NCBI RefSeq assembly: GCF_003590095.1
Contig: NC_039480.1
Location: 11,757,328 to 11,821,327, forward strand
Direction: 5' to 3'
Length of the DNA stretch: 64,000 nucleotides
Origin: Trichoplusia ni
Lineage: Eukaryota; Arthropoda; Insecta; Lepidoptera; Noctuidae
Position 1 is the first letter of the stretch, and every line of letters starts with the position of its first letter. Shown piece by piece: positions 24,601-37,072 of the stretch. The notes beneath the pieces were generated by a model. The model was given only the letters and a program-made list of their open reading frames with translations, made no database searches and had not been told where the DNA came from. Position numbers and translations under genes: made by a program.

Positions 24601-25225
24601 AGTATAGGGTAGTATTATTAAATGTAGCCTAAGAAACTCAGAAATTTACAAAATATTTTTTATAAAGGTTAAGTTTTCTTCCATTGTGCGATTACGTCAC
24701 GAATACAACTTGATTTTTTTATTGTAACTCTGATTATGATTAGAAAAAATAAACTACTGAATTGCCTTGTAAACAAGAACAATAAAAGAGCCTTAATTAA
24801 TACTAAAATTGGCATAAATATTTAGTAACAACAATAAAAACATTACAACAAAACTAGTTTTAATTATTACAATTAGAATCGTGTGAAACTGAATCTGATT
24901 GTCTTGTTTTTATCATTCTATTGTTTTTGATAATTTAAATTATATTGCTAATTTAATGTCTGCAATAATTTAGACTGTAATGTAACGAGCAAAAAAGAAA
25001 CAGGAATAATATACCTAAATCATTTCATTCATATATCAATATGAATGAAAAAAAATGTCTTCCTTTTCAAGCTTGTTGCATTATACATGCTGAACTTCGT
25101 TCAGAAATTGCTGTGAAATTGTTGTTCGGTAATACGTTATCGCAATACTTTACATGGCCGCGGGTCAACGTTCAAACTCACCGAGATGTGGACTGTTTTA
25201 TATTACTTGAACCAATAAATCATAG

Positions 25226-25360
25226 TGTAGCCGAGTGGCCCCGATCCCCGTGTACGACGGGCTTTTGCGTTTTCCACGAATGCTTGTTCTGGGTCTAGGT
25301 GTCTTTGTGCGCATGATTTGAATGTGTGAGAAACCCTCCGCGACGCAAGGATTAAATTCT
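25226..25360 (+). mobile_element. tRNA-derived SINE, family C, with an internal deletion
   Basis: The head GTGTAGCCGAGTGG is joined directly to the B-box end CCCCGATCCCCGTG, so the roughly 40-50 bp between the promoter boxes is missing. The body (AATGCTTGTTCTGGG) and the tail (CCGCGACGCAAGGATTAAA) are well kept. The last part of the frame at 25041-25298 is a shadow. Confidence 0.8.
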
Positions 25361-26759
25361 TTTTTGTAGGAATCGTTTCTAAAAGGAAATAATCTTAGCT
25401 AAATGTCACTTACAACTAGTTAGACAAAGTTCCACTAGCAAAGACTTTTTATCTCCGATTTCAACCCAGATTCAACTTTATTAGATACTTGAAACTTGTA
25501 GAAAATGTTTAATAGACTCCATTTCTATTGACTTTGAACTTTGACTAGACGTGCTCCCTTTGGGAATTTTTGTGAAGAAGCACTGCCAAGATGTACTATT
25601 TGACAGTCTAGCTTTTTGTTATTATTCTGATATTCTGCAGTTATTGTTTTGTTTTTGTGACTGGAGGAAGGAATGTTGATGTAATTCAAGAGCTAGATTA
25701 AGGTGGGCGTTGGATCAGTCGCAGCGTAGGAAGCTTGTCAGTAGGTAGCAGGTAATTAGGTTGGAAAAGATAACTAACATTTTACAATAAATAAAGTTGA
25801 TTTCAAGAAGTCAGACATGTTGATATTAATGTGGAGTAGTTGGGTAGTAATGGTAATATTTAATCGTTTGCTCTTGAAAAGATTTTCATGTTCGTAAATT
25901 GATAAGATTATTGGAGTTGAACAGTAAACATCTAACACGGATACTGGATAGCGCTAAATAGACCTTCGTGGAAATCATTAAAAGAAAAAAAAAACCATTG
26001 TCTGCAATGATACTGGGCAAATTGTTACTGCATTTGACTGGCATCGTTACAAAGAAAATAATTTACATCCCTAGCTTGTCGTAACAATTCGAATCATATT
26101 TGGCTAACACACATTTTCCTTCCAGAATTTCTCCACCAAAAGCTATCCTTCTAAGTGAGCACGTGTCCGTCCCAAAATAATTAATTACACCACTGGAGTC
26201 CGATTACAAACAGTTAGTTCAAGAGCTTGTTACCTACAAACAATCATAATACGAGATTGCCATTAGTGCGTCCGCCATTACGGCTGTCCAGAAACTTTAA
26301 TACTTGACTCAACTAACAATGGTTTCCGAGAAACTTCCATACATTTTGCTTCTAGTACCCATTTGTTTCATAACTTCTCTGCCAAGCTCCTATTGAAAAT
26401 TGATGAAGCACTTTCGTTTTACTCGGCTTAAAGAACGATTTGTTTTTATCGTTTTGGTGTCAAGTTGTTTGATGTAAATATTATTATGTACCTAAATATT
26501 ATGTTGTATTTTTGCACTAGTATAATTCTGTAAATTTTTATTTCCTAAAGCGACATACAGATAATAGAAAACAAATAGAATCTCCAAATTGATGGGATTG
26601 CCATTCGTTTTCAATAAGTGACGTTTCTTTGATTTGACAGTTTGAACGATTCGTTAGCATTAGCGCTTGGAGTAATATCACTTGTCTATGACGCTGAGGC
26701 CATCTATTTTTTTACTAGTTCATATAACTTTTACAAATATGACAAATACGAAAGGAAGG
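25361..26759. other. unique DNA, nothing recognised
   Basis: No repeat, ORF or RNA gene that I can support. Sequence composition is ordinary for the window. Confidence 0.5.
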
Positions 26760-26902
26760 GAATGGATGTTTGTTCCTCTTACAGGCAAACACTACTAACA
26801 GTTTTCGATAAAACTTGGTGCACAGATAGTTTTTATTCCGATTTTAAGTTCCCGAGGGATCATTTTCGATGCGCAGCGGGCGGGCCCGCGGGCAACAGCT
26901 AG
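26760..26902 (+). mobile_element. Helitron-like 3' fragment, family D
   Basis: Ends GGCCCGCGGGCAACAGCTAG at 26902, the same 3' terminus as family A. It is preceded by a different body: GGATGTTTGTTCCTCTTACA, AAACTTGGTGCACAGATAG and a CCCGAGGGA block. A related minus-strand body is at about 48816-48957. The 5' end is not identified. The C-terminal half of the 26642-26902 frame is this repeat. Confidence 0.7.
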
Positions 26903-28659
26903 CTGAAAATAAAGTTAACAAAATTTTCGAAACTAGCTAATATCAATGCTTTTGCATTTGACTGAACACAAATACAACACGAAATAAACTTTAAACAAAG
27001 CCGAACTTTAATTTAGATAATATCGCTCGATTTGTAGTGTTTATAAAATAAATATCATTTTCCCGCTAATAATGAATATGGGAAAGTTTTTGATATTTGT
27101 ATACGAACGTATTTGGTAAGCTATCACGGTGTTAACAATTTCTTGTGTTTATTTAGAATCGTATATGTACAGTTTCTTTTCGTTGCGGTATGACTTTCAA
27201 TAACATACCTTATTCATACTTAGTTAATACTAAATCCGCTTAACTTTATGTCTTTTTGATAACGAGGATAATTTTTGCAGTAAAGTGACATAGCACAAGT
27301 ACTAAACAAAAGCAAGAAATTTGAAACTTCAAATTGATTAAGTATTTAAGAAAAAACAATACTATACTTATTCTTAGCATAAGTATTGCACCGAATAGGA
27401 ACGAATGGAATTAGTAATTAACGTAAGATGGATGGGCTAAGGAAGAAGAATTAAGAAAAGATGGATCGCGAACGTTTATGAAAGGGAAGAGCAAGTGCAA
27501 AGATCAAGGAAAAAATCCCGTAGGATCAAATAGAACTGAATATAGTTTACTAGAAAAAGACCTTCGCAATTCTAAATAAGTTGCTCCATAGTACGTATTA
27601 CTACTTACATGAGCTAAAACAATTATTGGTTACGTACTGACAACAGAAACTTATAGATTGTGCAAGTACCTAAGAACGTATCGAAGACTGAAGTTTCGTA
27701 TATTGAACTTACATTTCCTCGTTTGTGAAGTACTTAGATGCGATGCAACACAGAGAATGAAACAATGACCAAAGCGCTTACTCAATGAACAATACAATGT
27801 TTGGTATTCTAAAATTCTAATTTGGAAAGCTCTTCTCCGCAAAGTAAACCACAGCAACACATATATTTATATAACTCGTTAAGAGTCATTCCGTAGATGT
27901 GCTAATGTTTTCATTAATTCCAATAATTGCCCGATCAATCAACCTATCATACCCGTTAATAAAGTTTAATGAGAATGGAAACTAATAAACATGAATGATT
28001 AATTAATTAACAAGATAAACGAATACATTACAAGCCATGTCATTTTCCAGTACATTGGTTTACAAATATCACGAGCAAAACAATGTTATTAACACAGTAC
28101 ACTAGATGTATGATCAGATTAAAACGCTTTTGAATATTGGACGCGTTTTGTTTTACCAATAATTTGGATAAATATTTTCATTGTTAATTTGACGGCGCGT
28201 TATATTTTCATATTTGGTGGCGGAAAATAGTTTGAATTGTTGAAGCTGATAATAAAATTTAGGAGAAGATTGTTTGATTTTATACCGGACTAACATTGTG
28301 CATTATTATATTGTAATCGGTATTTTAAATTTAAATTAGAAGCGTCCTAAATAAAGAAAATAAATATTAATAATTCAGGCGTAAATATGACACGGAGGAA
28401 GCATTGTCAAGAGGAGTGATCGCTTCTTTGTTATATTTTTGTTTGAATCAGAAACAAATAGGTCACGGGAACAGTTCCTTAGGGGCAAACAAATTGTAAA
28501 AAATTGTGCGGTCAAGTTTGACTCGCTGACACTTCGCACTTTCTAGTCTCATAACCGAAAATATTACAAGTAGTACCAGAGGGGAATATTCACACGTGGC
28601 ATTTTCCCCTGGCAAACGTAAACATTCTGCTAAGCTGCATTTTACATTCATAATTTATT
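26903..28659. other. unique AT-rich DNA
   Basis: No gene recognised. Near 27420-27530, purine-rich sequence containing AAGAAAAGATGGATCGCGAA vaguely resembles the C-terminal end of LINE reverse transcriptases, but it is too decayed to call. Confidence 0.45.
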
Positions 28660-29180
28660 GATTGTACGTTGAATGGAAGAGATACGTGACTCGTGTGTAT
28701 TGTGCATGTACAGAGATATAGAAGTAAACACTAACGCGAGCGGTGAAGCTGAACGAGATATTGCAAAGTGTATCGCGCCGGCCGCAGCGCTCCAAACGTG
28801 AAGTGCATTGTGAAAAATCTGAATTTTTACTATTAGGCGTGTGTCTTTGTGGTTTGACGGCGACTTCGTCAAGTGCGACCGCGGCAACGCTTGGAAACTT
28901 TCGCCCGCGGACGCCGAGTCGTTTGCATAGAGAAAGCGCCCGTTTTGTTTAAAGTTTTCCTTTTGTGAATCTAAAGTGCTATTTTATTTTTCACGTCGCT
29001 GTTTTTGGACTCACCGACGTCTGGGAAAAGGCTTTTCTTTCCCCCTCGGCCAAATTTAATAAAGAAAATCTGTTCACGCTCGGAATAGAGACGTTGGGAC
29101 GTATTGTGTGAGCGGGAGTCACGCACTGGAGGTGTTACGGCGCAGTACGTACGATGTTTCATTTCCTGAGATCTCAGCTC
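28660..29180. promoter_or_regulatory. CpG-dense block, possible promoter or first exon
   Basis: The densest long CpG block in the window, with TATCGCGCCGGCCGCAGCGC near 28770 and CGCCCGCGGACGCCGAGTCG near 28902. Such blocks in an otherwise AT-rich insect region often mark 5' exons, promoters or conserved elements. On the minus strand a 57-codon open stretch starting MELRSQEMK runs from 29183 to a good donor, GTCG|GTGAGT (exon side from 29015). The plus strand also has a 69-codon frame (28743-28952). Which strand is used, if either, cannot be decided here. Confidence 0.35.
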
Positions 29181-30554
29181 CACTAATTAAATGTTAGGAG
29201 AACTTGTTGCCAGATTTCATTTAAATCTCATAAACCGTCGCGAACTTGAGACGGAAATTAAAAATGCTGAGTGTTTTATTGTAGAAGTTTATCTTAGTTT
29301 TGTGTGACGAGACTCCGCGGATAAAAACGTTTTGATTTTAATTTGTTCTTCAGATCTTTTTCTTGATATTCTATTTAATTTACATTTATATTGAAAAGCT
29401 TGCCACTTAATTGAGGAAGTATGTAAATAAAGTTATTTGGACAGATTTTAAAATAAAGAATTTGGAAACCGCAGCAGAAAACACTACACTAAATATAAGT
29501 TCCTTTAACTTATATTTAGTTAAAGTTATTTGAGTTAGATTTTTTGAGTTCATCATTAGTTTCAAATCTGTTAAACCATTTCGTAGCATTTTTGTTTTAC
29601 GGCGATCACAAAGTTGAACTATCTAGCTTCAAGAAAATTTAATAATTCAAGTAATATTCCACTCATACAAGAATAGTTATTTGAATCGTGTTGTACTTAT
29701 ATGTTAGACAGTTTTTTATATTTATTTTAAATCATAAAATAATCTAATCTTTTTGTCCTGGATTTTTATACAAAGAAGATAAAACAAAGTTTAAAACGGT
29801 AATCATGAACCAATTTCTCAAAAGTATTCGTTGATTAACTCGATCTCAACAAGTTCTCAAAACACTTACAGCGTGTACGATCAAACTAAGTTCGTGAAAC
29901 ACACTCGTTGAGTTCACATCAAAATCTCATCTCAAATACAGCAGCTTGGCGCAGACAGCGTTTGTTTGCCGAAGCTCAAGTCGACATTGTGAGAGTCAAT
30001 AAACGATTTTATGCACGAATAACTATGTTAATGACGCCGGCAACCACAACAAAAACATTTGGCGTCTTACACGAAACTTCGCGTAACTGGGCATTTATTA
30101 TACATAGGAATTCGATATAGCGTTTATATGATATGCAAAACGTCTATATATCTTCTCAAAGAGACTTTGAGTGTCTGGTTTTGATGATTTGATTGGAATC
30201 GAGTTCATAGATTTTTTGCCCTTGGGTTACTAGTCCCAAATCGACAAGATATTTTTGTCTTAATGTTTCGTTCAAAATTGTAACATAGTGGTAGTTTTTA
30301 TTCCATGTACATAACTGTTGTTAATACACAATCATTCCTTTCTTCATATCATTCCTTTGTGTTGTTCTTAGTCGGTCGTTTACGATTGTATCAGAACATT
30401 GAAAGTTCCACGATAACGGCATTGTCTTGTTAATTTATGTCAAAGGAGGCTGAATAAAGAAAACGAATAATTATGTAGGTTGATTTTCTTTATGCATTGT
30501 AATTTTAATAATTTGACCTCCAGATTTATATTTCAATGTGTTAATAATTCGTAA
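29181..30554. other. unique DNA with one perfect hairpin
   Basis: Bases 29488-29501 and 29507-29520 form a perfect 14-bp inverted repeat with a 5-nt loop (CCTTT). The remainder, including the 70-codon frame at 29908-30120, shows nothing recognisable. Confidence 0.5.
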
Positions 30555-30574
30555 TTCTTTTTTTACAGGTAAGT
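30555..30574 (+). promoter_or_regulatory. candidate recursive splice (ratchet) site
   Basis: TTCTTTTTTTACAG|GTAAGT, junction 30568/30569. A pyrimidine-rich 3' splice site sits directly on a perfect 5' splice site, as at 9803. A branch-point-like TTAAT lies about 25 nt upstream. A downstream GAAAAG|GTAATT (30721/30722) could define a recursive-splice exon of about 153 nt. Same strand as the 9803 site and 20765 bp further on. The motif is seen directly; use in splicing is inferred. Confidence 0.55.
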
Positions 30575-31338
30575 TCCGGTTTTATTTGCAAGTTCTCAAT
30601 TTGGGCACAATAGGGTTCCATTTTATTCAGGTGTGAACACAAAGGGTACTCCCAATTGTCGTTAAACAATTGTATTCCAAGAAAGATAAGTTTTTTGAAG
30701 ATTAAATCGTGAAAAGAAAAGGTAATTTCTTAATGTTACATTTAAATTATGCAAGAAAACTTTTACCATATTTATACACAGCTCATAGTTAGATTTGATA
30801 TATAAACTACATATATGCGGCAAAAATACACTTAAGTTTCTTTACAAAGTATTTTATAATAACATTTAAATTTTGTAAGTACAATAAAATTCCTCAAGAT
30901 TTAATGGGTTCTTAAAAGCCAATGAGAAGAATAATCATCACTAACAGCATATTAAAGTAATGCCTTAAGTGTTGCCTGGAAGTTTGCCCGTCGGAATAGT
31001 GTGAAGATAACAATTAAAGTACGCAAACAGCGCTTTGAGAGCCTCGCCGAACTCGCGGAGCTCCGCCGAGCCGCGCCAAACTCCGCCGAACCGAGCGCAA
31101 CCCGCGGAGCTAAGCAATGAGGTTTCCATGTAGATCACAAATAATGAATTTACGGTTCGATAAATATGTAAATTTCTACTGGAAGGATAGCAAATTAATG
31201 CTTAATTTCTCTGTTCTGTTTCGCATAAATTTCAACAAATATATTCCTAAAACCCTTTTGATAGACCCCGGAAGCATTAATTCTGACAGACAATAAAATA
31301 TGTAATTTTAATAGTTTTTACACTGCAAATGCTTCACA
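30575..31338. other. unique DNA with a short, very GC-rich patch
   Basis: 31030-31111 is a GC-rich island of degenerate short repeats: CTCCGCCGA at 31061-31069 and 31081-31089, and CGCGGAGCT at 31054-31062 and 31103-31111. The rest is AT-rich with no gene. Confidence 0.6.
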
Positions 31339-31468
31339 GGCAGCCGTTATGGTCACGGGTTCGATCCCCGCGTCGACGAGCATATATGTGATTCACGTGT
31401 GCTTGATTTGACTCTTTTTTAGCGTGATTTGAGTATTTGTGAAACTCCCGGCACACAAGGATTAAATT
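31339..31468 (+). mobile_element. tRNA-derived SINE, family C, 5' truncated
   Basis: Retains the B-box (CACGGGTTCGATCCCCGCG), a degraded body and the tail CCGGCACACAAGGATTAAA. The A-box end is lost. No upstream tRNA half and no CCA-like fold, so this is not a tRNA gene. Confidence 0.75.
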
Positions 31469-32704
31469 CCTTGTTGCGAGAGTCGTTGCTTTAAAAAGGT
31501 AAAAATAAAGAAAAGATAGTAAAACTTTTTGCTGGATGCACTCAATTTTGTATTAGTGAACTGTATAAGAGTTATCCAAATTAATTTATTGACTTACTAC
31601 TTTGACAATTTAAACTTTTAAGTATACGCTTTATAAGTGGGTTGTTTAGGCGGTCCACTCGATACCGCACATTGATTTATGATTAATTTCTGAGTAAATA
31701 TAAGTTGTTCAGTCAATCTACGGAAGAGTTTTGAACAAATTAAAAGGATTGTTTCCGTAATACGATTGTTAACCGCGAGTATAAGCTAAATCATGATTTA
31801 TTTGAGGATTTTTTACATGAGCATAATTGATATACCTACCAGAGAAAAGAGCAGACAGTTTACCGTCCACAGACGATCGTAACTCGGTTTCATAAAAGAG
31901 CTCGATTCGTCGGAGACCTATATAAAATTAAACGGCCAACTTTTTCAGCTCACTTCAACGAACATTTCACTTTTATTACTTTATGCATTGTCGTGTTCCT
32001 TAAAAACCGGTCAAGTGCGACTTGGATGACGCTGATGGCTCCGTACAAGTCTAAAATTCAATTTAACATCATCAAAACACATACTCATCCATTATATTTA
32101 TGACAGTATCATGCTTTGCTTAACCTTTTTTTTCATTCTTTGTTGTTATAGTAGCTACAGAAATATATCATATGTAAAAAAGCAAACTGACATACAGTGG
32201 AGTTTTAGTAATAAGGATCCGTTTTACCATTTAGAAACGGACCCTTAAAAATGGTCGCCATTTAATTTGTGGTTCGTTAATCAAGCCATTAAGTACTTGA
32301 CCAGTAAAAGTATCCATGCTCGGGCCTCTTGAAGAGGCTTCATAATTACACTCAATGACCACTTTTATTATTCAATAGGAACTCTCCGCAAAGGAAATTG
32401 CGCCAAGTAGGCCTTTATTTGACCATTTAAATTTGCGATTTTGTACCCTAATGTTCAAACTTTGATGTTAACTAAATAGCTTTTAAAATACATCGGATCT
32501 CCTTTACTTGGAAACGTTTGATGCCTTTAATACTTAAAGTCGATAGTCCCTTTCTCGTTGCTTTGAAGATATGTCAACAATCAATTTCATTAAATAAAGC
32601 TTGGTAAATAAAGGATTTTGATTTACCGTACCGGAAATTTAGGCATAAATATAATAAAATGGTGGAGTGTCGTGTAAAAGTTGTAATGTAATTGTTCTAT
32701 TAAT
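31469..32704. other. unique AT-rich DNA
   Basis: No gene, repeat or RNA recognised. Composition is ordinary for the window. Confidence 0.5.
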
Positions 32705-32815
32705 TCAGCCTAGCGAGGTCCGCTGCTGGACATAGGCCCCTCTCAAGATGCGCCTCAACACCGAGTCTGAACTACCTTCCATTGGTCGATCGCGCTGGGG
32801 TCATCTGTAAAAGCA
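32705..32815 (+). mobile_element. LINE 3'-region fragment ('CTGGACATAGGCC' type)
   Basis: GTCCGCTGCTGGACATAGGC, CTCTCAAGATGCGCC and TTCCATTGGTCGATCGCG are known blocks of a widespread lepidopteran LINE tail. Fragment only, no coding capacity. Related to the pieces at 24416, 39713 and 59707. Confidence 0.65.
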
Positions 32816-33160
32816 TTACGGGGTAAATTTGATACTTAAAACTTGTAATATTTAGATCTTTAAGCAAATAAATTATTTGAAAAATCATGTTCGAAGAATC
32901 AAGATCGTTTGATGTTCGAAGTATCATTCGGACAAATATCTCCGTAGTATTCTTCGCTTTGACAAAACAAAATATAAAAAACATAAATCAGTTTATGTAT
33001 CAGAATCAAAACCAACATTACATTATTCTCCCCATATACACCCTTCGTTTGACTAAAAGATTAAGATAACACAAGCATCAATCATATCCCCAAGTACTTT
33101 TATCTATTTAACCTGCAAGCGAAGCAAGCGCGGTTATACCTGCCCTATCTGCCACGTCGT

Positions 33161-33257
33161 CTTAAAGTAATATTGTTATGGTTGTGGGAGCAGGACAGAG
33201 CTATACACGGTGTAGAGCGACATCTCTCTTCCACACCTGCAGTAATATAACTTTAAG
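33161..33257. repeat. palindromic MITE-like repeat, family P
   Basis: Imperfect palindrome with CTTAAAGTAATATTG on the left and AGTAATATAACTTTAAG on the right. The centre carries TGTGGGAGCAGGACAGAGCT and GTGTAGAGCGACATCTCTCT, each resembling the other's reverse complement. Copy 51800-51893 has the same terminal and central blocks. No coding capacity. Confidence 0.65.
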
Positions 33258-36200
33258 ATGTGTTGGTAGGCCTCCAGTTCCCAACAGTTTCACCGTTTGA
33301 ATCGCTATCACCTTGGGAGTCAGTTTATACGGTACGGGCTAACGACTAAAGTTATAAGTAGGATCAGCAGGCTTTAAATTAAATAATCCCTTATAGAATG
33401 ATCTTTTTTATATATTTTAAAGCCTGCCCGCGGGGCCTGAGATTCAACAGATTTTAAAACGGGAACTTTTAGAAGTTCGGGAAAAGTTGTGTTTTTAGAG
33501 TACCGTAACCAACGGGTAAAAGTGGAGCCTTATTACAGAAGCATCTCTGTATGTGGTAAACGAGTGAAACAATCAAACTATGAGCTCAGGCTAAGAACAG
33601 ATATCACTGAAAAAATTGAGTTGATGAGACAACCCTCAAGTACTCGTTACAACAAAATAAAAAAGGTATATAATTAGATTGTATTGTTAAGTTGAAAATG
33701 AACAAAAATTTCAGTCTCAAAAGCATTGAACCCCTCTTAAAGCACAACGCACAGACAATGTTAATAATAATCTCTTAATACACCCTTTATTTGCCAAAAC
33801 CCAGCTAATAACCTTGTTATGTGTCTTGATTCATTCGTATCGTTTTTAATAAGGTTCGTCGAATGAGATCCCACTCGACAAAGCGGGGCTGATGAGCTGA
33901 AATTTGTCAGAGCCACCGACAATTTCCCGGATCCAATTATTGCCACATTGTTGATCGCAAATGCAATATTACCCTTATGTTTACGCTGTTTTATTAACCA
34001 AAATGTTGTTTTGGAGAATTTTAAATGGTTCTTCCATTTTTTTCGGTATCCTATACAGGTGTTTAGAGACAGATTGAGTTTTTTTTAATTTCTTTTGAGT
34101 TTTTTTGAATTAGGTTTTGTTGCTTTTATTCCATACAAAACTTCATGTAAGGTTTTTTCATATCAAGTAAGAGTAGTCCTGCTGCTATAGTATTGTGATA
34201 TTCGGAATGTTTTGAGAAGAATTAAGTAAAAAGCGATATTGTTTAGTCCCAATACTAAGTTATCATATTTGATTGTGTCCAGAAGCCGTTTACCTATACT
34301 AATCAGAGAACGAACGTTTGTATTAACAAAATATCGTATTTCCTTTCCATGGCTCGACATAATACGGTAAACAAACTATTCGACCGTGAAAATACAGCAA
34401 TGTATATCGTAAAATATATCGTATAATCAGCACGCTCGGATGAAGGATACGTGATCGTAATACTGGTCCCAAACTCCTTCGTTACTTCCATATTCTATCA
34501 TACTTAAATTCTTTTTTTAAGGGAGTTTATTATAGCAATTTTTTCACCTTGTTATTGATAACTTGCATGTTTTCTCTCGACTCATTAAAAAGAACCGTTC
34601 AATTGCGCTCCAATAAGGGTTCTGAGCTAATAGAGTAAGAAAAACAAACTTACAAAAAAACACGCCGCTATTTGATCCTTACTTAACTTCGACTTTCATA
34701 TGTTGTTGAAGAAATACATCATTTGTTAAAATTCTACTTGTCTACCTATCACGATTCATGAAATACAGCTTGGTGACCGATGGTCTGACAGCCAGCGGGA
34801 TCTAAGTAATAGGGTTTCGTTTTTTCCCAAAGTTTCAAAACGAAAGCAAAGCTGACAAAATTTCCGAAAATATCTTCGGATAAGGATAATTTCACAAATT
34901 CTTTGCGTGTTTTACAAATACGTAATCAAATGTAGACTCTACATATACTGTCTTCAGATCTTTCTAATTCTCATTTTAATACCACACCACCGACAATAGT
35001 CTAGCCGCTACTAACAATCGTACAACTACACTTTCATCGCAAACAAATTCGCTAACACATTCCTAGGAACCGATTATATAGCATCAAAATTAGTATTCTA
35101 TTAGCCGTTCGCGTGCTCACATCACTGATTGATGTAAATGATGTCTGATCACCAAATAAACAGCATACACATTGATTACAAAGCTATTATATTCATGCTT
35201 TAGGCGAAATTTCACTTCATTTAACAGGCATTGCGTTTTGCCAGGACTTGTGTACGCCGCTGTTTGGTTACAAATTCGTGACATTGCTGTTTGATATGTT
35301 TGCGGGCAAAAGGGATTTGATATTCACAGTTTTAGCTTGATATAACAGGTGCAATAAGCAGAAGGTAGACTCTTTTTTTTTGTATGTGTATTGGGGCCGT
35401 CTTGGACACATGTTAAAATTGGTGTTATACATTTTAAAATATTGAAATTGTTAAATTTTATTTGCCTAGTAAGACAAATTGTATAACGTTCTTCTGGCTT
35501 GAAATATCATGCATCACCATTTAAGCACATGGGATAAAAGCCAGTAACTTTCAATGCTGCTTTATTTGCTCATCACAAAGCCAAAAGTGTAAAAATATTA
35601 GGAGAGCCAAAATATAGGTGAGGTAACTCGAATTGTTCACATGAAGTAGAAGATGAAGTGTTATTCCCAGACGCGAATTCGATACACAATGTTTGCTTAA
35701 AGGTTGAGATGGGTATGTAAATAACAAAATTATAATATTAATATTGAAATCCCTGTTATCCGTAATATCAACTCCGGGACTAAACAAACAACAATTGACC
35801 CCACTTTGCTAAATACAACAAGGTAATTAGCATTATTCAAATTTTGCATTGAGTACTTATTTACTTGGTCGTGATTCCATCGACACTTACCCGCTGTGAC
35901 CCCTCGGACATATTAGTGTCAGTTCAAATTGGGTTTTGCCCGAAACGTGGGACTCAATTTTGGGAGTCGTGACTAGTAATTTTGGACGGCTAAGGGCCCG
36001 CTCGCAAATGTCAAATACAGGTGCTGTGGTTACAAACTTTTGTTTGCTCTTCATAAAATTGATTTTTTGGTATTCCATCAAATATTCTTTTTGGGATTCG
36101 TAGCTGGTAATTACATTTTGTGATTGCACGTTTTTATGACCATTTTCTGAGAGCTTTGCTATGACTTGCAGAAATAGTTGAAGCAAATTAATGACTTTAA

Positions 36201-37072
36201 TACTATCTTTCTGCGCCTGCAGAATATTTGTTGTTTTTGTTTGGAAATTGGTTTAAAACTTGAGAACACTTAAAACCTTTCAAGTGTGGTGTACAATAAA
36301 ATACTACTTTTCAATTTCCAGGTAGTCGTTATTTAATGCTTTTTAAAGGTCTACATATCAAATTACTTTGTAAGGTTTCGGAAGCGTTGAAAACCTTTTA
36401 TATTTTACTCCTGAAACCCCGATCTTTGGTATTTGATCTTCTAACAAAATTATTTAAAACCAAAGCTAATATAAAATTTGCCAACTATTTCTCAGCTTAC
36501 ATTATCTTGCTTTTCCTTTTCATAAAAAAGGTTAAATACCATTGAACTTACATAATTGTCACGACTTAGCCTCACCGTGGCTTGAAGAGAAATCCTCGTT
36601 ATATTTAGGTATTTATCGCTTTCGATAGCAAATAGCAAGAGGGTACAATTACCGAGGACCCCACGCTACTGCAATTTCGTAAATTACTGATTTTACTTCT
36701 GCCGAAGGCAAGACGTATTAAATTGCATCGCGTTACATGCATTTAAAGAAACATCTTCGCCTCTCTTCGTCAGAGACACGTCGCTCACGATTCTGTTATT
36801 AGGGTTATGTACGAAAAAGGGAAAAACGATTCATCGGTCAACAATAGGTATATTTTGCATCTTCACAGAAAATTTCGCAGACGAATTCATCAGAATCAGA
36901 ATTTTATTTTCATACGATTTTGGTATACATTAGATCACAAACAATTGAAATAGAGCGTTGTTTTTTTTCTAAAGATATACAAATGTTATTAATTTTAATT
37001 AACATATCTGCAGAATTCATTGACTAATTCATTAAGTACATAATTATGTAAATTAGTCCAATATTTAATTAA
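33258..37072. other. unique AT-rich DNA
   Basis: No gene recognised; the 99-codon frame at 35887-36186 minus has no motif. A GC-richer block at 36550-36790 might be conserved non-coding sequence. TTTTCAATTTCCAG|GTAGTC at 36321/36322 was considered a weak splice junction only. Confidence 0.45.

Noticed and set aside
27420..27530. Decayed LINE RT C-terminus (KKRWI-like)
   Set aside because: Too short and interrupted to separate from chance purine-rich sequence.
31350..31380. tRNA T-arm at GGGTTCGATCCCCGC
   Set aside because: It is the B-box of a truncated SINE; no other tRNA arms are present.
36305..36328. Ratchet candidate TTTCAATTTCCAG|GTAGTC at 36321/36322
   Set aside because: Donor half too weak.
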